Under the pieces are notes generated by a model. The model did not search any database, was not told the origin of the DNA, and saw only the letters and a program-made list of their open reading frames with translations. A stretch of 64,000 bases of DNA. It comes from Acanthornis magna. Taxonomy: Eukaryota > Chordata > Aves > Passeriformes > Acanthizidae. The position numbers were made by a program, and so were the translations under genes. Of the stretch, positions 39,014-50,855 are shown piece by piece (the first letter of the stretch is position 1; the number at the start of each line of letters is the position of its first letter). The DNA lies in the NCBI GenBank assembly GCA_036785705.1, contig JAWUZG010000332.1:1984001-2048000 (forward strand). The letters are read 5' to 3'.

Positions 39014-42000
39014 GTACTGCTCTCTTTGTAAACAATAGTTGTTGTTTTAATTTCCTCAGCTGACTGGCTTGAAAACTTTGCAGTATAAATAGGAATTAAA
39101 CAAGAAATATTTAAGCTTCCAGCGGCCTCAGGAAGCTGTTATGCTTCCTGTGGATTTTTTGCTTTCTAATAATCATTTTAACAGTTTGTGTTCAACTCCT
39201 TCCCTCTATTCCTTCCCCTGTTCAGTTAAAAGCTGTGATGTCAAACAGTTTAGGAGGTAAGAAATAGTGGCACAATCTGTGTGTGGTGACAGATTTGGAG
39301 CTATAAGCAAAGGGCTGGAGCGAGTCAGTTTTACGTATTGAGTAATGAACCTCTCTCTGTTGGAAAGAGGAATAATGAGGGCAATCAGAATAGGCTGGCA
39401 GAGAGCAGGCGTAGAAACAGGCTCTGCAGTGCTCAATAGATCAATTCAGGTGTGCAGGCTGATAATGGGAACCTAATAAAATAATCAGAGGTGAGCAGGG
39501 ACACAGGAATGAGATTGCTGGGGCACCTCCTGCTCCCTTTTCCTGCCTCCAGACCAATGCCTGTGACCCACTAGAGAGCCTTCCAGGGCCTCAGTGACCC
39601 CTCTGGTCTGTTTTGGGTAAATTCCATGCACCGTGAGTTCACCATTTGTTACAAACTGTGATGGTGGCACACTCTGCCTGCTCGGCAGGCAAACAAGCTG
39701 CACCTTGCCGAAGAGCATGGCGTGGGAGGAAAAAGCTGTTTGCATTCCTGTGCATCCCAGGATAAATGCCAACTGATTAGAAGGTGACAGTCACCAGCTT
39801 GGGAGGAAATAGTATTGATGGATATGTTTAGGAAGGAAGAAATCTGTGTCAAAATTTGAAGGAGTAATTGGAGAAATGTCATAAGGAAGTGCGGAGTGCA
39901 TTTAAACTGTTTATTGAGTTACTGGTAATAGCAGTGATATATATTTGTATGCATATATATATATATATATAAAGACGAACAAAGATAATAATCACCTGCC
40001 TTGTTCAGGTCTGGAAGCTCTACCATCATGAAACATCAAAGCAAGTGAATACACTTGATGTGTTTCCTTCAGCAGTGTGTCTCAGTGACAGTCTTTCCCA
40101 CTTCCATTCCTTTCCCTTTTTTTTTTTTTCCTCATGTAACCATTATTGTTGGTTTTACTTCAAGAAAATAAATACAGTTTTTGAGAGTACATGACGTTTA
40201 GAAAGAAAAATAGAAAGGAAATAGATTGTCCTTTTTCAGAGGTGTCCTGCTCTGTGGAGTTGGAGCAAAAGCAACCCAGCAGTGTGCCTGTGCTGGCCTG
40301 ACAGCAGACAGATAATTCAGGGACCACAAATAAATGATAAGCTATTTCTAGCTCTTATGAACTGTGAGATTCTTTTTTCTTTCCCACATTCCCCACAAAA
40401 ACTGAGGCAGACAGCATGCCTGTCTCTTCCAGCCTTCTGAAATGTGAATAAACAATGCCTGTAGCACTGTAGCTCTTTAATTTTTGCTCTTGAGAAGCTT
40501 TATTTTGTTTTTACAATGCTATGTCTCCTTGACCAGCAGCTTTGCTTGCAGTGCACTGAGCTTTTAATTGCTTGGAGTTGAAAAAATCAGATATGTAAAC
40601 TAATAATATGTGAAGAACAAATGTGTTATAGTTGTTTTGAACTGGTTAGTATGAGCCTTGTGAATTACCAAGAGTATTGTCTCTTTCACTGAAAAATTAT
40701 GAAATGTTAGAAAACTGAAGACAATATATTATTGTTTATCATTTATACAGAAATATCAGTACTTAGGCTGTGCCTAAGTGATGCCTTTGTTATTATTTTG
40801 CTCTGATGATGCTGCAGTTCATTTGAGCAATATACAGCAATCGCTGGCTTGACTCACAAGTGAAAAGAATGATTTATTCAATGCACAGTAGCTGGATTGA
40901 GCAGGAAGCTGCACCTGCTTTCAGTGCGGTTCATGTCCAGCTATAAACTGTGTGTATGAGCACAGGACCCCTGCATTTGCAGGTGGAGATTCCTCACTCC
41001 CTTGGACGAGTCAGGGATCCTTTGGGGTGAAGCAGGGGGAACAGAGCTCCCAGCTGCTCCACTCATTGCAGAGCTGCGAGTGCCCCAGGCTGGCCTCTGC
41101 CCTCTCCCCTGGCACTGCATCTTGGCCATTGTGCCCACGTGGGAGAAGCCACAGGAGCGGCAGGTGCTGCCAGACACAGCTTCCAAGAAACATTACACAG
41201 ACACTCAGCTGGACAGCATCCAGGCAGGAATCTGATCCCTGCATGGTTCATGTGTGCACAGCCTGTTGGAAACAGCTCTTCACACTCAGGAAATTACACA
41301 TTGGGCTTGATCAACAGGTGCTTGTAACCTGGTGCTTGGGTTTCCCACACAGTTGTGAATATATGCGAGTAGAGAAGTTTGTTTCTGTGTGTTTTGGCAG
41401 TGTAGGTGATCTCCCAAGAGAAATGCTGAGCCATGACTGCTGGAAGATCACCTGTCCTGAGCAGGAGCAGAGTACCTGACTGTAGGGTCTGAAACCACTG
41501 ATTGTACTCATGGCTGTGTCTGGGGAGTCAATCACAAGCCACCTTTTGGCTACCTGACCCTTTGGGGAGGTTTCTTTTCTTTATTAGTCAAAGGCATATC
41601 AAAGCAGGGACAAATTCTGTGCTTGTCATCTGATGCTGACATTACAGTGAGTGCCTGTCCCCTGCTGCCTTAGTCAGAGCTGCACGTGTGTCACTAAAAT
41701 GCCAGCGTAAGAATTCACTGGAAGAGATTATTGACTCATTTTGAAAAACCGACTTCACTCAGCTGAGATTTAAGCATCAAAAATGATTGTATGCACACTT
41801 TGTTTTTCCAGTTCTTAGTTTGCTAACAGAGTTTCTTACCTGAGTCCACATTGAGAGAGATGACCACCTTTTCAGGGGCATAGTCAATAAAGAAGTGCAG
41901 GGATTGCATGCAGTAGGGCCCAAATGCAAATGCAGAGCTCTGGGAGTTTTGGGGAGCACGTTTGTCCGTGTGTCCCAGCAGGCTGTGTGCCAGCCAGGGT

Positions 42001-42450
42001 GTGTGCTGTTCTCCTTGGCAGTTTTGTGTTTGCTCTGCTCCAGAGAGCACAGCCCAGCTCTGGCTGCAGAGAGGGCACTGCGAGGTTCCCAGGCTCGGTG
42101 CTGGTCTGGGTGTACAGAGAACAGTTGTGCTGAGCAGACACTTTAAATCTTTTCTGCTTGTTTCACAAGGCTAAGCATGAGTGAGGCAGGACGGATGTGG
42201 GATAACACAGAGCACCTTGCAGCCAGCGTGAGTGAATGACATTGTGTTTCCCAGCTTGGTGTATTTCTGATGTTAGCACATGTTCTCAGTGAGCCCCTGG
42301 TTGTCTTTCTCTTCTATAACAGAATGAAGCACTTGATGTCAGAGCATTGCAGGCTACATCTTTATTTTCCTCCATTGTTACGCATTTAGAATGTTATCCT
42401 GGAATATTCACTGCATTATGCTTTTTCCCTTAGTCTCCTCACAAAAACTC
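39014..42450. other. Intron stretch: two GC-rich islets
   Basis: Islets at about 40940-41270 and 41880-42140 produce several overlapping open frames on both strands (longest 175 codons). None looks like a real product. The rest is ordinary intron with one AT microsatellite. Confidence 0.55.
39953..39972. repeat. (AT)n microsatellite
   Basis: Nine or so AT units after ATTTGTATGC. Confidence 0.9.
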
Positions 42451-42454
42451 ATCC

Positions 42455-42600
42455 TTCCACATCTTTTTCTTCTTTCTTAAGTAATCAGCATTTAGTAGAA
42501 GAATTTTAAGTTGCTTTTGCATTTGTCAACGCTGAATTGCATCTTCTGTCCCACCACCTGTTACACAGCTCTGCTTCCCTTGGAAGGACTGCCTAGTGCA
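42455..42600 (-). mobile_element. Possible second LINE relic (CR1/L2-like RT tail)
   Basis: Minus-strand translation near 42545-42510 reads VVGQKMQFSVDKCKSN. It closely matches the WxxKWQMxFNxxKCKVMH linker that follows the FADD motif in CR1/L2-type reverse transcriptases. Only this short stretch is clear. Upstream in the same frame are LGSPSKGSRAV and stops. It lies about 0.8 kb beyond the other relic on the same strand, too far for one reading frame, so it is either a separate insertion or one badly rearranged copy. Confidence 0.38.
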
Positions 42601-43329
42601 TTGTGCTTCAATTATTTTTAAGAAAACATGGTTGCTTTTAGACTTAGCAAGATTTGTTCCCTCTGTATCTTCTCAATTTTCAAGACCTTTTGTTAAGTAC
42701 TCTCCACTAGACTTTTTCCATTCCACAGACATTTTCCATTTGAATTCACTGTCTGATTATTACCTTTTTCTTTAACAGCTATCTATTCCTATTGTAAATT
42801 CCTGATCTACATGTTTGAATCTAATTTTGGTTGGCATTACAACTCATGTATCAATACAGAAGAGCTCCTTGATCTCCAAAATACCTACTTTTTCATTTTT
42901 TATATGCTAATGCATGTAATATAGCTCTGCCCTGTGATACTGTAGATGTTTTTAATTAAGCAATCCTTAATTCTTATTCTTTCAGCAGCTTAGCCATCTT
43001 GTTCTCAAACTTGCTCAATATTCTTGGGTTTTAGATTGTATAGGCCTTTGACATCCTTCTCAAATTGGCAGTGCTATGCCCGCTGTGCTCTCTGCTCAAG
43101 CTTAGTTTTTGATGTCTCTTGAATTTGTCTTTATTTCTGCAACTATTAAATAAATTTTAAAAAGGTTGATTTCTGAATATTTGTGCTTGGGAATTCTATT
43201 AATATGATACCTAATATCTTCTGAAAGTGTTAGCATCTGGTGGCTTCGCTGTTTCCCCGTCTCTCTGCTCAGGGAGAAGAAACATTTGAACAAATCATTG
43301 AAGTCAGTGATTGCAGTTGTCACATTACT

Positions 43330-43910
43330 TGATCATGGTATTGTTTCCTTATGATTAAATTCATTGGCTTGCTCATGCCTGTCAAATATATGAATTTTCA
43401 AACTCCGTATTTCTTGGCCTTCTAATACAAAACCTGATTTGGAACCTGGAGTCCCTACTGGATGTATTTTTCACAATATTTAACCTGATTTATTTGTGAT
43501 GTGGAACAATCTCGTGCTGTTCCTTGCATGTTTGACCTGTCATTTAGAACTGCTGTATCACCAGCACAAACAAAATCTGATATTAACTCTTAGACCATGA
43601 AATATTTCTGCAGTTCCAATCTGCAATTTCTTCTCATAATGAAGCAATGGCAGTGACAAACCAGAGAAGAGATTGCATTCTCAGTTTGACACCAGCAGCT
43701 GTAGCAGACTCTTTGCTTAAGTTTGCATTTTCTTTAACCACTGAAGCCATACCTTGAAATACAGTTAGGTAAATTTAATTATTTTTGCGTGCTTTCTGTA
43801 ATATTTCAAGATATGAATCACAATGGGGGTTATCTTCTGCTTTCCTAAAATCTATAAAGTTTATAATGGGTAGATATTGCTTTATTGCATTACACAATTT
43901 ATTATCCTCC
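43330..43910 (-). mobile_element. Decayed LINE reverse-transcriptase relic
   Basis: Minus-strand translation from about 43905 to 43570 gives, almost in one frame, the order of RT motifs of an endonuclease-type LINE: LPIINFIDFRKAEDN (the FIDFxKAFD motif, FIDFRKAED at 43832-43858), then DSYLEILQKA (family: LWKILxxYG), FQGMASVVKENANLSKESAT (family: substrate loop before GV), AAGVK, and a hydrophobic LLWFVTAIAS in place of SPLLFLLVID. After a frameshift, AGDTAVLNDRSNMQ (43520-43565) stands where FADDxALLS belongs. Further on, SGFVLEGQEIRSLKI (about 43390-43439) fits the thumb. Stops, frameshifts and loss of the catalytic DD show it is dead. The clade is unresolved; the FIDF-to-GV spacing (57 residues) is nearer RTE-like elements than L1. 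No homology search was done. Confidence 0.6.
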
Positions 43911-46900
43911 CTTCACGCCATAAGTCCTTTTATTTCTTTCATTTTGCCTTGAAAACCTCTGCCTAGCTTGAATTATTTTATTTAAACCTTACATTGTTGC
44001 CTTCATCAGAGTTAAAATTAATTCTTTGTTCTTTGAGAAGTTTGGGTTTTAAACAGCTTGATTGTCAGCACCTATTTTGGGTGACGGAGGGAAATGTGGA
44101 AACACAGTCCCAGGCAGAAAATCCTGTTTGGGACTGGATACAGCTCAGAAAGGCCAAAAAGCAGTGAAACTGAGGGGGCATGAAGTACTGGGCACAAAGA
44201 GTGTGCTGCCCAGAGTAGGATGGAAGTCCCAAACACTCCTTACAGCTGCCATGAACTTAATGTGAAATAATGTTCAAATTGAAGGGAAAACAGGAGATCC
44301 ATATGTGCAACCTCTATAGGAAGGTAACTTCTGGAGAGAAGAAGAGGGAAGAAGAAATGCATTTTTCCATAGGGAAAATTTTATATATAATGCCATACAG
44401 GGAAAAAATCCCTGCAAGGAATCTTGTAGCTTTTGGAGTGGAATTCTCCCTGGTGGAAGCACAGGCCCTGGAATGGGGAACACAGATTGCACACCAGGAA
44501 AGGAGGAACCCAAGCAAATATTGTTAATCCTTATCAGAAACCTGCAGTCATGATCAGGTAAAATACTGAAGGTATACGTGCTATTCATAGTTTTCCCCAT
44601 CAATGCAGTTTTTGCATTCAGTTCTCAAGAAAATTTCTTTTACTACCCAATTAGTTTTTATTTTATTTCCAGTGAACATTTGTAATATTTATTACCAACA
44701 TAAAGATGGAGTACACAGAAACAAATAGATGCATTTTTATGCTTAGATTAAAACATTACTTGTAATTGTTTACAGTGAAATCTCCTTGCTGTCACACTGG
44801 TCTTAACAGGGTTATAAACCTTTAAGTTCTTAGAAGGAAACAAAAAAGTATGTTATCTTCTAGCTCCGGTGTAATCCACCATTAGTTACCCAAATATTGC
44901 TGCATTTTTACTGCATCATGTACTTATCAAACATCTACATGACTCCTTAACTATTTCCAAAACAAAAGAGTCATTATTTACCCACTGTGAAAATAGCCTC
45001 GTGTTAGTGGTATTAGAAATCATTAGCTCTATTAAGTCTGTTATCAGCTCTGCGAGCAGCAGGAAATGTCCTGCGGCTCAGGAGGGCTCCAGAATGTTCC
45101 CCAGTCATTATATTCTAGATCGCTTTGTTTTCTGCTACGCCTGAAACAGATTATAATCACATTCAGCCACAGGCAAAAATAGAAGCTGACAACAGTAGTA
45201 GAAAAAAAGATTTATGAAACTTTTCGTTGCTTGGGGCAGTATTTTGAACAAGATAGCAGTGTTGTCCCTTAGACAGTGAACAGTTCAGCTATGTCTGTCT
45301 ATCATCTTGGTGTTCAGTGTCTCAAAATGACAATTATCACACCATAAATAACAGCCTAAAGCGGTACAGATGTCTATATGCAGAATCCATATTAATTGTT
45401 AATGCATAAAAAAGAGACCAATCAGTTTGTTAGCTTAGAAAATAACAGTGTGGTTTTTTACGAGTAGAGAATAACAAAGAAATATTAAATTTGTCTTTTC
45501 ATTGGTTGCTTTGAATAGAATTGACTCAAAAAATGATGTCTTGAAGTATGTGGAGTTAAAAGAATTCCTTTATTAGTCTTTACTCATTTGGATGAGGCTG
45601 GCCCTTCAAACAGTATATCTGAAGTAGCAGACTTAAAATAGTTTCTTTAACCTGGCTTAAGATCATGGGTTTGGTTTTTTCCCCTTAACAGAAGCCTTTT
45701 TAACACAAAAACTTACTTCTGGAGAAAAAAAAATTAGTTTTGAAGAAGCTACAGGAATGAAAGAAAAATTATGTCCCCATGAAAGTATTTTTTTAATTTG
45801 CTATTTTACAGGTGCATAGCTATGGACTCCTTATTTTCTAAACCCTCCGAAAGAGTACTGAGGTTTAAGAAGGATATGTCTTAGGACCTTGCAGTAATGT
45901 CCTTGAATTGGGAAACAAGAAGGCATTACTGGGTCTGAGGAGAAGGAACAGAAACTGCTGCACATGTGTAGCACTAATCAAAAAGGAATGGATTTGTATC
46001 TATGAGTGATTACAGTTCTAGATATGTCTGCAGTATTTGAGCTGCTGTGGGTGACACAGCTCCCTAGGAATGCCTCGGGTGGGAAGCAGAGTTTGCCCTG
46101 CTCAGTATTGCATTCCTACACAATTCCCTCCTTCTGTCCTGCACAGCTCTCCTGGTTGGTTCCCTCTCTTTTAATTTACCCTGAATCTTGTCTAAAGAGA
46201 AATGCAACTGTCTTGGAGCTCTGCACCTTCTTATTTCCTTCTTTTCCAAGTCTCCTGCTCTGCCCTCATGGTTCTGTCCCCTATAGGAAGGTGCGGCCAG
46301 AGGATCCTGCGCTGCCTTGGCCACTCCTCTGCTGTGCCCCTGGCCACATTCCTGCCTCCTCTCCCCTCCCTGTGCTGGCTCTGGGCTGATGGGGCCAGTG
46401 CTGTCCCAGACGGGGCTGTACCTGCCCCAAGAGCCCAGTCTGGCTCCACCAGCAGCCCCACGCAGGATTATTTACTTCACCTGCCCATCATTTGTTCCTG
46501 TTCCTATTTTTGTACATCAGAGCGTTGTCCTCAGTATTGCTGTATGCCCAGTACCTATGAATGCCCAGATTCCTGTCTACCTCTGCATTTTAATAGGGTA
46601 TGTATCAATTCCATCACTTCAGAAATTCTATTTTAGCTATGCTCCCCTTTTGTTGATCATCTGGGGTAAATTAGTATAAGTCCAAATCAAACTGAGTCTG
46701 TAACTCTCCTTGCTGCTCATGTGAAGAGCTGAAATCTGCATCACTTGAGTTTCTGTCTGAGCATCATCTGAAGTATTTATAACCAAGGCTCTAAAAATGT
46801 TACAAAGATAGCAGCGTGCCATTTCTTTTTATGCAAAACCCACTTTGGTATGACATATCTGGAGCAGAGAAAAGGCTAACATGCTTATTTTGCCAGCTAA

Positions 46901-49900
46901 CCTAAGTGAACAAATAGGTACAGAAAGATTGGAGTGGGAATTGTTATATTTTATGTGATGAATCAGGTTTTGAAACAGGCTGAGAGTAATTTGGTGCTGT
47001 GCAGGGATGTCAGAATTCCTGCCAGTTATGCAAGATGTTTGAATCTGTGCAAGAACTGGAGTAACAATTTTAAGCAGAATTATTTGATTAGGAAACAACC
47101 TGTTGTGTCTTTCTGCTTTCAGCTATGAAGGTGCTCCACACACATGGGGAAATATGGGAAAGAGGATGGCATTTAGGGAGGAAAATTCTTCACAGTTTTT
47201 TATCTGACTAGGAGGTTTGTCCAAAATTAAGATGGAGTATCTGATTTTGTATTTCTGTGTCGCAAAAGAATTATGAACCTTGATGTTATTTGAAAATATT
47301 TCTTAAACATCTAGAACAAGGCATGCCAGCAAGGGAGGATTCCATATTTCAGCTGATGCTACAGAGATATTTGGGCTGTTTTGGCTGTATGCATGTTTTA
47401 AGGATACTATTTTTAAAGAACACAGATCAGACTTTTCTTAATAGGTATATCTCATGCTATCATAATTAGGTATTTTAGCAATGGAATCATAGGAATCCTT
47501 TGTTTTGCTGTAGGTGAGAGCTGGTTTATCAGTGGTTGTTTTTTGTGTTACTGGGAGTTTAAGATGCATTGTCTTGGAGGATGGATTGTAAGAGGTGAGG
47601 AGCCAAGAGGCATATCTCCTGCGCTATTGATGGCAGGACAGGAAAAGAATTAAAAACCACAAAAGCAAAGTATGAAAAAACCCTCAAGCTTAAAAAAACC
47701 TACAAGCCTAAAAATAGTAGGCAGCAGAAAGTGAGAAGGAGCAATGGTATTTCATGAAGAGTTTCTCAGACTCCCTCAGAGCTCTGGCCCTGCACCAGCC
47801 TGTTGGAGCAGGGTCTGTTCTCTTTCCCTGCACTGATTCAACTCCATAAAAACATTGCACCACAGTGCCGTGTATCTCTTCCCTTTCTTATTCCCTTCTC
47901 TTCTCCACCTCTGACAGAGTTTCTATGTGCCTGACATCATCCAGTTTCTTTCTTAGCACCTGCACTGTCACAGCCTCAAAGGTGGAATATCCCTTCCTGC
48001 CCACGGGTGGTTGCTGCCCGCTGTGCAGTTGGACAGTGCTCGTGTCCAGCACATCCACAGGACCTGCTGCTGACATCTCAGGCTGCTCAGGAAACTTCCC
48101 AGTGTGTCCTGAGCCAGAGCCCTTTGGGGTCTGCAGCTTTGCTGTTGGATAAATGAGGGATGGGAGGCAGGAGCAGGGGTGGCTCAGTGACCTGGACACC
48201 ATCCTCACCACTGGGCTCTGTGCTCAGCTCTTGGCTCATTCGGTGCCAGTAACAGCTTTCCTTGAGTTTGGAGCTAATTTCTTCCTTGTCTGGTGCATCA
48301 GCACAAAGTTGCCCATTGGCTGAGGCAGTTTCCATGTCATGCAGTGGCTCCAAAGTACAGTGAAGTCACATCACCTCCTCTCCAGGAGCAGGGGCTGTGC
48401 AGCTTGCAGCAGCCACACACTGATACCCAGAGCACACCACCTTGCTCTTCACATCAGCCTGTCTTTGTCACTTGCTCCTAAATTTGACTCTGAGGCTGCT
48501 TTAGCAGCAGGTTCCCTCTGTTCAGAGGGTATTTTGCTGCCAAAACATACTTTTAATGAGAAGACCAGCTGTTCTCCCTCAGGACCAAGCTTCCACTTGC
48601 TCCTTAGTTTGCTTCTTAATTGTCTTATCACTGATGAATAATTTAATAATTTTTCTTGAGTATTTCATAAATTTAGAGTTTTGTGGAGTCTCAGTTAATG
48701 AAAACATAATGTACAGCAGCAGAGAGTTGCTTCTCTTCCCTTCCATTTTTGGCACAGCTTGCCATATTTCCCTGAGCAGTATCAAACAATATGCAACTAA
48801 ATTGAAATAGTGAAACCAGATCAAGATGTCTGTCAACATCCTACACTGATGTGTAGTTTGGGTTTTATTCCAGACTATTTTATGATGCAGAAAATATGCA
48901 TAGATCAGTCTTCAAGCTTTAAGGCTGATTGGCTTGCATGCCCTGTGGAGGGTACTTTTTGCTCTTGCATTTCTGTTAAAATATACTAATTGGGCATTAG
49001 GTTGAAAATCTGAACCTCCCCAATGGGCAGGGCTTATGTTAGGTATCAACTGGAAAAATCTATGATCAGCTGTGGAGGTTTATTTGGGGTTTTTTGTTGT
49101 TGTTTTTTAAGAGCTATAAGAAGTCTGGAAGAACAATACTGCATTTCTAGATCTTCATCCAATGTAGAAGTTGCCCCATTTGTTTCTGCTTACTGAGAGG
49201 TATTATTCAAATATTCTGCTTTAGAAAAACAGACAAACCCCAAACCAACCCTGTCTGAAACAGTAGTTAAACATGGGATAGTTTCTGCTAGCGCCCAGGA
49301 ATTAATTTTCATGTGTTTTAATTCGTTGTGACTGGAGAAAGTGTCCGATGTAGGAGGCCTGTTGGAAGAACAAAAAGACCAGGGAGAAGCCAGGGTTTGG
49401 TCACACAATTCCCCATGAGTTCTCTGCTCTCTGTGTTTCAATTTGTCACATAAAATTCCAATAACATCTTTGCCTTCTTCGGGCTTGGTGAAACGCACAC
49501 ATTGAGAGAACCCACAGCAGATACTGCAGAGAACGCTGTTATCGCTGTTGTTGCTTTGTGGTTGTTGGTATTTCTCATTTCCATGCGTGCGACATTCACT
49601 GTGAGCACTCTTGAGAGATAAAACCTCTGCAGTCGATGTTGCCAGAGTACAAAATAGTTTGGTTTATGATCCCTTTCTATACTATGTTTAACTGTCCAGT
49701 CTAATGTCTCCTCTGCCTTCCCATGTTTGTGAATATTTCTTTCAGATACATTCATTTTAAAATAAAATCTTTTCTATGTGGATATTCTTATTCCATTAGA
49801 ACTGTCTATGAAAACCCTAATTTTTAAAGAGTTGTGTTAAAAAATTATACTTATTTCTGATCCGGGTGCCATGTGCATGTACCCACCTTCTGATAACCTT

Positions 49901-50626
49901 CTGAAAGTGCAGTTTGATTTCTTCCTATCAGAATAAATTCCCCCATTGGTGAAGTTGTCTGAGTTGATAAATGAGTGTAAATTAAAATTTTTCACACATA
50001 ACAGATGCAAGAAAATTGCTAAAAATGAATGGATATCTTAATTTTTTTTTTTTTTATTTGTAAGATAACTTGTTGGTGTGGAGAGTCACAGCTATCTAAC
50101 AGCAATAATTTAATCAAATAACTTCATTTTTTAAAGTAATTTGATTTTGGTTCATTCCACAAGTATGGACACCTAATAAGTATCCCACTATCTAAAACTA
50201 TAGGTATCTGTAATTTACTGGTAAGAATATAACGAAAATAACTTTCACTTTAAACACTACACATGGTTAGGGGGAAAAAAAATCCTTTTTGCTTTGGAAT
50301 TTCTTAAGCTTGACAACACATCTGTTTCTGAATGTTTCTCTGAAAATGTGGTTCATAGAAGGTCTGTGAAGTCTTGATGTTCTATGCGTGTCTCTATAGA
50401 AGACAATGCGGACCTTTCTTGCATAGTAATTTAGAAATAATATTTCTGTGTCATAGCTGTGATATCAAAACAAAATAATCTTATTGGCTTTTTCAAAAAT
50501 TGCAATTTACTATCTATTGTAAGCGTCCTGCCAAGTTAATGCAAACGGGCTCCTTCTAAGGGGCACGTGAGAGGTGGAAACAAGGACTGGTCCATGAGAC
50601 GGCTTCAAAACATTTGCGGGGGACTC
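43911..50626. other. Intron stretch: GC islets and an open minus-strand block
   Basis: GC-richer islets at about 46060-46480 and 47900-48300, complex sequence at 45000-45200, and two overlapping minus-strand open frames at 49190-49755. No exon or recognisable mobile element is seen, though the older parts of the LINE relic may extend beyond 43910. Confidence 0.5.
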
Positions 50627-50855
50627 CTGACCCAGGTGTATCAGACAGGATCTATCTCAGGTGTATCAGACTGAATCTGACCCAGGTGTATCAGACAGAA
50701 TCTATCCCAGGTGTGTCAGACTGAATCTGACCCAGGTGTATCAGAATCTATCCCAGGTGTATCAGACTGAATCTGACCCAGGTGTACCAGACAGAATCTG
50801 ACCCAGGTGTATCAGACAGAATCTATCCCAAGTGTGTCAGACTGAATCTATCCCA
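50627..50855. repeat. 25-bp minisatellite with alternating A/B units
   Basis: Nine units plus a partial tenth. Type A reads CTGACCCAGGTGTATCAG and then ACAGAAT. Type B reads CTATCCCAGGTGTRTCAG and then ACTGAAT. Order by start: A 50627, B 50652, A 50677, B 50702, A 50727 (21 bp, lacks ACAG), B 50748, A 50773, A 50798, B 50823, partial B 50848. This is a 50-bp dimer pattern with one AA break. Eight units contain CAGGTG. The period is not a multiple of three and no open frame spans it. Confidence 0.95.

Noticed and set aside
40952..41479. 175-codon plus-strand open frame
   Set aside because: Lies in a GC-rich islet with rival open frames on both strands. No protein words I recognise, low-complexity composition, no splice or promoter context.
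46202..46636. Open frames of 120-144 codons on the plus strand
   Set aside because: Three overlapping frames are open at once in C/T-rich sequence, which argues for composition rather than coding.
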